Positions 59,807-64,000 of a stretch of 64,000 nucleotides of DNA are shown here, piece after piece. The notes beneath the pieces are model-generated. The model saw only the letters and a list, made by a program, of their open reading frames with translations, searched no databases and was not told the DNA's origin. The stretch covers positions 1 to 64,000 of the forward strand of contig JAFXSH010000060.1 of assembly GCA_017525805.1 (NCBI GenBank), given 5' to 3'. The DNA comes from Clostridia bacterium. Its GTDB lineage: Bacteria; Bacillota_A; Clostridia; Christensenellales; Aristaeellaceae. How positions within the stretch are numbered: the first letter of the stretch is position 1; every line of letters starts with the position of its first letter. Made by a program: the position numbers and the translations under genes.

Positions 59807-60805
59807 CTATTCTTTGATTTCCCACCAACCCTTTTTGGGGGAACCCTGGCGGGTGATCATTCCGTCGTTTTTCAGCACGGTCAACAGACGTTCCACCTGA
59901 CGGGAAGAAAGATTCATCAGCGACCCGATTTCTTTTGCGGTGATTCGTGGGTTCCTGCGAAGGATCGTCAAAAGGATTTTCCTTTTATCTCCGACATTTA
60001 TTGCGACATTTACTCCGACATTTTCAACGACATGCCGTGCTTGATTCTCCCTGATTTCCTCCAGCGCGTCCCGAATGACGGACAGCATAAACGCCACAAA
60101 CGCGGTGGATTCGCCCTGGCTGTTGGCGGCGTTCAGGGCCGCGTAATAGTCCTCCTGCCGCTCCCGGATCAGCGTTTCCACGGGCAGCCAGGCGAAGATG
60201 GGCTTCCACCGCTGCAAAATCAGCGATTGCCAGAAGCGCCCGGTGCGCCCGTTGCCATCGGCGAAGGGATGGATAAATTCAAATTCATAGTGGAACACGC
60301 AGCTTTTGATCAGCGGATGCAGCCCGCTTTCCCGGAGCCAGGCAAACAATTGCGCCATCACCTCCGGCACATAAGCGGCGGGCGTCCCCGCGTGGATCAG
60401 CTGTCCTTCCCGGAACACTCCCACGTTACCGGCCCGGAACCGCCCGGCCTCTGATACCAAATCCTGCATCATCAGCCGATGGGCGGCCAGCAAATCGTCC
60501 ATGGAACAGGGATCGAAAAGCTCCATCCGCTCATAGGCATCATAGGCGTTTTTCACTTCCCGAATATCCCTGGGCGGGCCCAGCACCCGCTTCCCGTCAA
60601 TCACGTCCGTCACCTGATCCAGCGACAGCGTGTTCTGCTCGATGGCCAGGGAGGAATAAATGGTACGGATGCGGCTTTCCCGCCGCAGCCTGGGGTCCGG
60701 CGACAGCCCCGCATCCACCGACACCGCGCCCACCAGCTCGCCAATCCCGATCACCAAACCGGTGATTTCGTCCGTCATGTGGAAGGGAGGGGAATAAGGT
60801 TTCAT
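59807..60805 (-). CDS. Fic family protein with winged-helix C terminus
   Basis: A 332-residue protein. The ATG at 60805 follows AGAGGTG. The Fic motif H-P-F-A-D-G-N-G-R-T-G-R begins at about residue 179, complete for AMP transfer. The inhibitory helix lies at about 51-58 (S-S-L-A-I-E-Q-N; Glu56), with Gln where Gly is usual. The last 65 residues form a winged-helix DNA-binding domain (K-E-I-G-S-L-M-N-L-S-S-R-Q-V-E-R). It lies inside the restriction locus, where Fic genes are often found. Target unknown; toxin or regulator are both possible. Confidence 0.9.
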   Translation of the reverse strand: MKPYSPPFHMTDEITGLVIGIGELVGAVSVDAGLSPDPRLRRESRIRTIYSSLAIEQNTLSLDQVTDVIDGKRVLGPPRDIREVKNAYDAYERMELFDPCSMDDLLAAHRLMMQDLVSEAGRFRAGNVGVFREGQLIHAGTPAAYVPEVMAQLFAWLRESGLHPLIKSCVFHYEFEFIHPFADGNGRTGRFWQSLILQRWKPIFAWLPVETLIRERQEDYYAALNAANSQGESTAFVAFMLSVIRDALEEIRENQARHVVENVGVNVAINVGDKRKILLTILRRNPRITAKEIGSLMNLSSRQVERLLTVLKNDGMITRQGSPKKGWWEIKE

Positions 60806-60861
60806 AAAACACCTCTGTATAAATTGCTCTTTCGCACCGAGCATTATATGGTGCGGCTGAT

Positions 60862-61962
60862 TTATGGATTATGGATACCTGCTCTCTCCTTTATTACGCT
60901 GTATAATTCAGGTTCAACAACGAATCTGTTATCATTATAGGATTGCAGCATTTTATAACAAGGAATCTCTTTTTCCATGCACAATTGTTCTATCATATCC
61001 GATTTTTCTTGCGGCATTTTTGCTCCTAAATAAACAGCAGTCGGCCTATGAATGAGCTGAATTCTAAAGTCTGTTTCGGGCTCTGCATCGGGAATGGAGG
61101 AAAACATACGCCATTCACTTTCATAGCTCCAATCAAGTGATTTCGTTAATAAAATTTTTATATAAATAAGAAAATCACTAAAATATAACTCAAAATCCAA
61201 ATTCATTTTTGTTTTAATCCAATCTTGTATAATTGGAAAGATGTATGAAGAAGCATCAAATCGCTTTTCTGAGTATTTAACAGGCATTAAGAGAATTTTT
61301 CTTTCTGCTAAGCAGTTATTTGTATGCGCTACTATTTCGCCCCAGTTATACTCCAGGCAGAAACCCTTATGGCTGTTTGCATAATGCGCCCACATCAATG
61401 TCGCATTTTGGTTTTCTGTAAAACAGGTTATGTATTGTTGTCGCTGACTTTGATTGAACAAATTAAAAAATTTATAGATTACTTCTCCGCATATACTCTG
61501 CCACCAAAGAATAATTTGATCCCTGAAAAAGGAAAATTTACTTTCCAATTGCTCATAAAAATCAGGTTGATTGAGAAAAGCAAGAATACTTTGCATTAAT
61601 TTATCTGGAATTCCTGCCATTTGAGGAAGTCTATATCCATTCTTAACAGCTTCAAAAAATTCTTTCAAGCTTTCAATGTCCAATGCTTTTACCAAATCAT
61701 TATTGATTCTATCCATGTCAAATGAAGGTAAACATTCATATGGGTCATTAAAAGTCGAAGCTCTGCTTCCCCAAATTTCGTCCTTTTTAAACTGTTCTAT
61801 GCTTCTTTCATTACCACTGAAAAAACGATACAATTTCGCAGGAGTATTGCGGGAAAGCCAATTTACAAGCGGTTGCAGTTGACTGCTCATGGTTTCGCTG
61901 TTCATTGTGCTATCAATTTGAATCGGTAACAATAAATTATAGAACTCGTCACCTTTGTTCAT
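60862..61962 (-). CDS. DUF2971 family protein
   Basis: A 366-residue soluble protein. L-Y-R-F-F-S-G near 43, F-N-D-P-Y-E-C near 71, A-T-L-M-W-A-H-Y-A-N-S-H-K-G-F near 186-200 and Y-E-S-E-W-R-M near 283 match DUF2971. The function is not established; members often sit in phage-defence loci. Its start overlaps the hsdS stop by four bases, so it is probably made with the restriction system. Strongly A+T-rich. It is longer than the usual 250-300 residues. Confidence 0.8.
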   Translation of the reverse strand: MNKGDEFYNLLLPIQIDSTMNSETMSSQLQPLVNWLSRNTPAKLYRFFSGNERSIEQFKKDEIWGSRASTFNDPYECLPSFDMDRINNDLVKALDIESLKEFFEAVKNGYRLPQMAGIPDKLMQSILAFLNQPDFYEQLESKFSFFRDQIILWWQSICGEVIYKFFNLFNQSQRQQYITCFTENQNATLMWAHYANSHKGFCLEYNWGEIVAHTNNCLAERKILLMPVKYSEKRFDASSYIFPIIQDWIKTKMNLDFELYFSDFLIYIKILLTKSLDWSYESEWRMFSSIPDAEPETDFRIQLIHRPTAVYLGAKMPQEKSDMIEQLCMEKEIPCYKMLQSYNDNRFVVEPELYSVIKERAGIHNP

Positions 61963-63248
61963 TTTATCTCCCTCTTTCCCGTAATATATTCAAATATCAA
62001 AGATTTCTTGTAAGATTCCATTTCGGTAAGCAATTGTTTTTTTCTGCTGATCATTGTGTCAACATCCGAAGCTGTTTTGTCTATAAAATCCGATATTTCT
62101 TTTTGCTCGTCAATAGATGGAATACACACTCTTATATTCTTGAATTCCGGCCAGTATAACCGCAAACGAAAATCCGTTATTCCATGCGAATATCGGTGCA
62201 TTTCCTCAATAGCTGACGGCGTACGCAACAGCGCTTCCATGTATCTGCTATCAAGATTGATATTGTGTTTCGGTTTTGCGACCACATACGCCGGGCTTAC
62301 CATGCCATCGACGCGAACCGCACCGAAAGCCCCTTGCCAAGCACGCATCATATTATAGGCAAGGTCGCCGGGATAAACCCTTTTATATTTTGATTTATCC
62401 TCTGACCGAACAAAGATTCTCGCTTGTTCTTCGTCTGCTACCTCATGATCTGAAATACCTGTATTAATGGAAACAGACAAAATTGGCAAACTATCCTCTC
62501 CACTTTCATTCCGTTCATCATAAAGATTAGCAATTCGGTATACATTCCAATCTGCCGGCACTTTTCCAAGCCAATCAACCCCACTATCCTTCATGGACCG
62601 GTTGGGGCGGATGCCTTTGGTGACGGCCTGGGTGATGACCGCCTGTTTCAGCTTTTTGTATTCTTCGATGGATGTCTGGGTTTTCTCTATCACCGCATCA
62701 ATGCAGGCACATTGAGCATCAAGATAGGATGATATTTTTTCTTGTTCAGTGCATGAAATATTCGGAATAAAAAAGTTTAATAGTCTATTATTGTTTATAC
62801 TTGGAACTGTACTATTATTATCAAACCAACTCATATCAAGACATTTGCTTAAATAAAACAAATATCGGATCGAATCATTTCTTTTAAGAACAAGCGCTTG
62901 TGTATTATTATCAATACAACATTTCAAGGCATTAATTTTCCGATGGTTCTTTGCAAGTGCTGCACCTATTTTGGCCATGAGGATAGAGTTGGGTGGAATA
63001 ATATTGAATTTATTAAGATCAACTATCTCTTGTGTAACCCAATTTGCAGCTGTTTCCACGTATTCGTTTTGACCATTTATATCACTAACTTTACAGAAAG
63101 GATAATCACCTTGTGTATTTCCCTGCAACGAATCAGGAAAACCATTTCCCCCTATAATCGAAAAAACGTACTTGAATTTTATTATATCCCATGTTTCGGG
63201 TATTATCCCAATCCATTCAATCCCGCTATCCTTCATTTCCCGTGCCAT
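61959..63248 (-). CDS. hsdS: Type I restriction-modification specificity subunit S
   Basis: A 429-residue protein with two target-recognition domains, each opened by the repeated lead M-K-D-S-G-[IV]-[ED]-W-[IL]-G (residues 5-14 and about 218-227) and closed by a helical conserved region (P-x-x-x-E-Q-x-x-I near 167 and 377). Each domain reads one half of a split DNA site. The target cannot be deduced. A+T-rich recognition segments contrast with GC-rich helical joints, a sign of recombination. It starts three bases after hsdM. Confidence 0.92.
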   Translation of the reverse strand: MAREMKDSGIEWIGIIPETWDIIKFKYVFSIIGGNGFPDSLQGNTQGDYPFCKVSDINGQNEYVETAANWVTQEIVDLNKFNIIPPNSILMAKIGAALAKNHRKINALKCCIDNNTQALVLKRNDSIRYLFYLSKCLDMSWFDNNSTVPSINNNRLLNFFIPNISCTEQEKISSYLDAQCACIDAVIEKTQTSIEEYKKLKQAVITQAVTKGIRPNRSMKDSGVDWLGKVPADWNVYRIANLYDERNESGEDSLPILSVSINTGISDHEVADEEQARIFVRSEDKSKYKRVYPGDLAYNMMRAWQGAFGAVRVDGMVSPAYVVAKPKHNINLDSRYMEALLRTPSAIEEMHRYSHGITDFRLRLYWPEFKNIRVCIPSIDEQKEISDFIDKTASDVDTMISRKKQLLTEMESYKKSLIFEYITGKREIK

Positions 63249-63251
63249 GGC

Positions 63252-64000
63252 TCAGCCCTCCTGATGGAACAGTGTGGTCAGGCTGTCGCCGATTTGCCGC
63301 TCCAGGTCGGTGATGCGGGCTATGATGGTTTCCACGGGTTCCGGGGCCTGATATTCATAGAAATACCGGGTCATGGGGATTTCATAGCCAATTTTGGTTT
63401 TCGTTTTGTCAATCCAGGCGTCCGTGGCGTAGGGCAGCACTTCCCTCTGGAAGTATTCATCTATATCTTCTTTAAATGGAACGTTTTCGGTGTCCCGCAA
63501 GGCTGGATTAGGTACGGGTTTTTTATTCTTATACACGATTTCAGCAGCCGGACAGACTTTTTCAAAGATGAATGCGGATTCATTTTCAAAAGAACTGTAT
63601 TTAAATCTGTTTTTATTCCTGATATTTGGGTCGTAAAGAATCTTGGATTGAAAAAAAACTAAATAATCCGGGTCGTTGAAAACAGCGAGTTTCATATACT
63701 CTTCCATCGTATTGACAGGGCTTTGTTGATACAGCTTTTCAAATTCGTTATAACTGGTGTATGGCTTGTCCTGTTTCAAGGAGACCATGACTTTATAATG
63801 CAGCAGCAAGTCCAATCTATTAGCATATTTACGGGCATCCTTGGTTTGATCCCTTCGATCATTCAGCCAATCGCCCACATCAATCATAGGTTTGTTCACG
63901 TCAATAAAATCATTCATCAAATAGCTTTTTAATCTTTCAAGGGTCTTATCATTTACCTGGATCATTTTACGAAGAGGTCTTTCAACGGTAATTTTGTAGT
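63252..64000 (-). CDS. hsdM: Type I DNA methyltransferase subunit M, C-terminal part
   Basis: The gene runs off the window edge: the reading frame is open to 64000 (Y-K-I-T-V-E-R-P-L-R-K before M at 63965), so that internal Met is not the start. The 249 visible residues are the C-terminal region of HsdM, with N-P-A-L-R-D-T-E-N-V-P-F-K-E-D and the ending K-T-K-I-G-Y-E-I-P-M-T-R-Y-F-Y-E-Y, followed by a helix. The catalytic N-P-P-[FY] motif lies outside the window. Confidence 0.92.
   Translation of the reverse strand, partial: YKITVERPLRKMIQVNDKTLERLKSYLMNDFIDVNKPMIDVGDWLNDRRDQTKDARKYANRLDLLLHYKVMVSLKQDKPYTSYNEFEKLYQQSPVNTMEEYMKLAVFNDPDYLVFFQSKILYDPNIRNKNRFKYSSFENESAFIFEKVCPAAEIVYKNKKPVPNPALRDTENVPFKEDIDEYFQREVLPYATDAWIDKTKTKIGYEIPMTRYFYEYQAPEPVETIIARITDLERQIGDSLTTLFHQEG

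Noticed and set aside
1..64000. tRNA, rRNA, insertion-sequence transposase or phage genes
   Set aside because: None could be recognised on either strand; mobile-looking parts are limited to small non-coding repeats.

Overview
The window reads as chromosomal DNA of a GC-rich member of the Clostridia (Oscillospiraceae/Christensenellales-like; inferred, not proven). Supporting signs are a Met-specific T-box leader before metG, AGGAGG-type ribosome sites, sigma-A promoters of the form TTGCGC-N17-TATAAT, a clostridial acpS-nnr pair, VanZ and Cna-B surface proteins, and Firmicute-type intergenic hairpin repeats. No rRNA, tRNA or CRISPR array was seen.

Region 1 (1-2.5 kb) holds a zinc-ribbon membrane protein, a small membrane protein and a broken acyltransferase-3 gene. 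Region 2 (2.5-27 kb) is a large exopolysaccharide locus on the plus strand. It opens, after a hairpin-rich 230-nt leader, with an unusual pair: a MotA/TolQ-like channel subunit fused to a degenerate EAL (cyclic-di-GMP) domain, and a MotB/TolR-like partner carrying Cna-B-like surface domains and a second membrane anchor. Then follow a Wzz/BY-kinase fusion with a tyrosine-free tail, three GT4 glycosyltransferases, a Stealth phosphotransferase, Wzy, Wzx, acyltransferases, a zinc-ribbon SDR epimerase, the complete dTDP-L-rhamnose set rmlA-B-D-C, a GT2 enzyme and two VanZ-type proteins. The stator pair could couple ion flow and c-di-GMP state to polymer assembly or export; this is inference, and it is the best candidate here for an undescribed system.

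Region 3 (27-41.5 kb, minus strand) contains a probable nine-gene operon: a family-3 solute-binding protein, a 1200-residue sensor (ECF-S-like membrane domain, two-component propeller, Y_Y_Y domain, HD-GYP phosphodiesterase), a BMP-family binding protein, trpS, a DUF1905 protein, an unknown protein, a P1 peptidase, acpS and nnr. No transporter ATPase or permease accompanies the two binding proteins, so they probably feed ligands to the sensor. Upstream lie an SH3 secreted protein and metG, whose T-box leader contains a copy of a hairpin repeat found twice elsewhere in the window. Region 4 (42-52 kb, plus strand) is housekeeping: MATE, tex, murG, a U32 peptidase-like tRNA-modification enzyme, an XRE regulator, fdhD-like and a GH3 glycosidase, separated by structured repeats.

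Region 5 (52.6-64 kb, minus strand) is a defence island: type I restriction-modification hsdM (cut by the window edge), hsdS, a DUF2971 gene, a Fic gene and hsdR, followed by a Gabija-like pair (OLD nuclease plus UvrD helicase). The GajAB, DUF2971 and HsdS genes are visibly richer in A+T than the host-like hsdR and fic, suggesting piecemeal acquisition.
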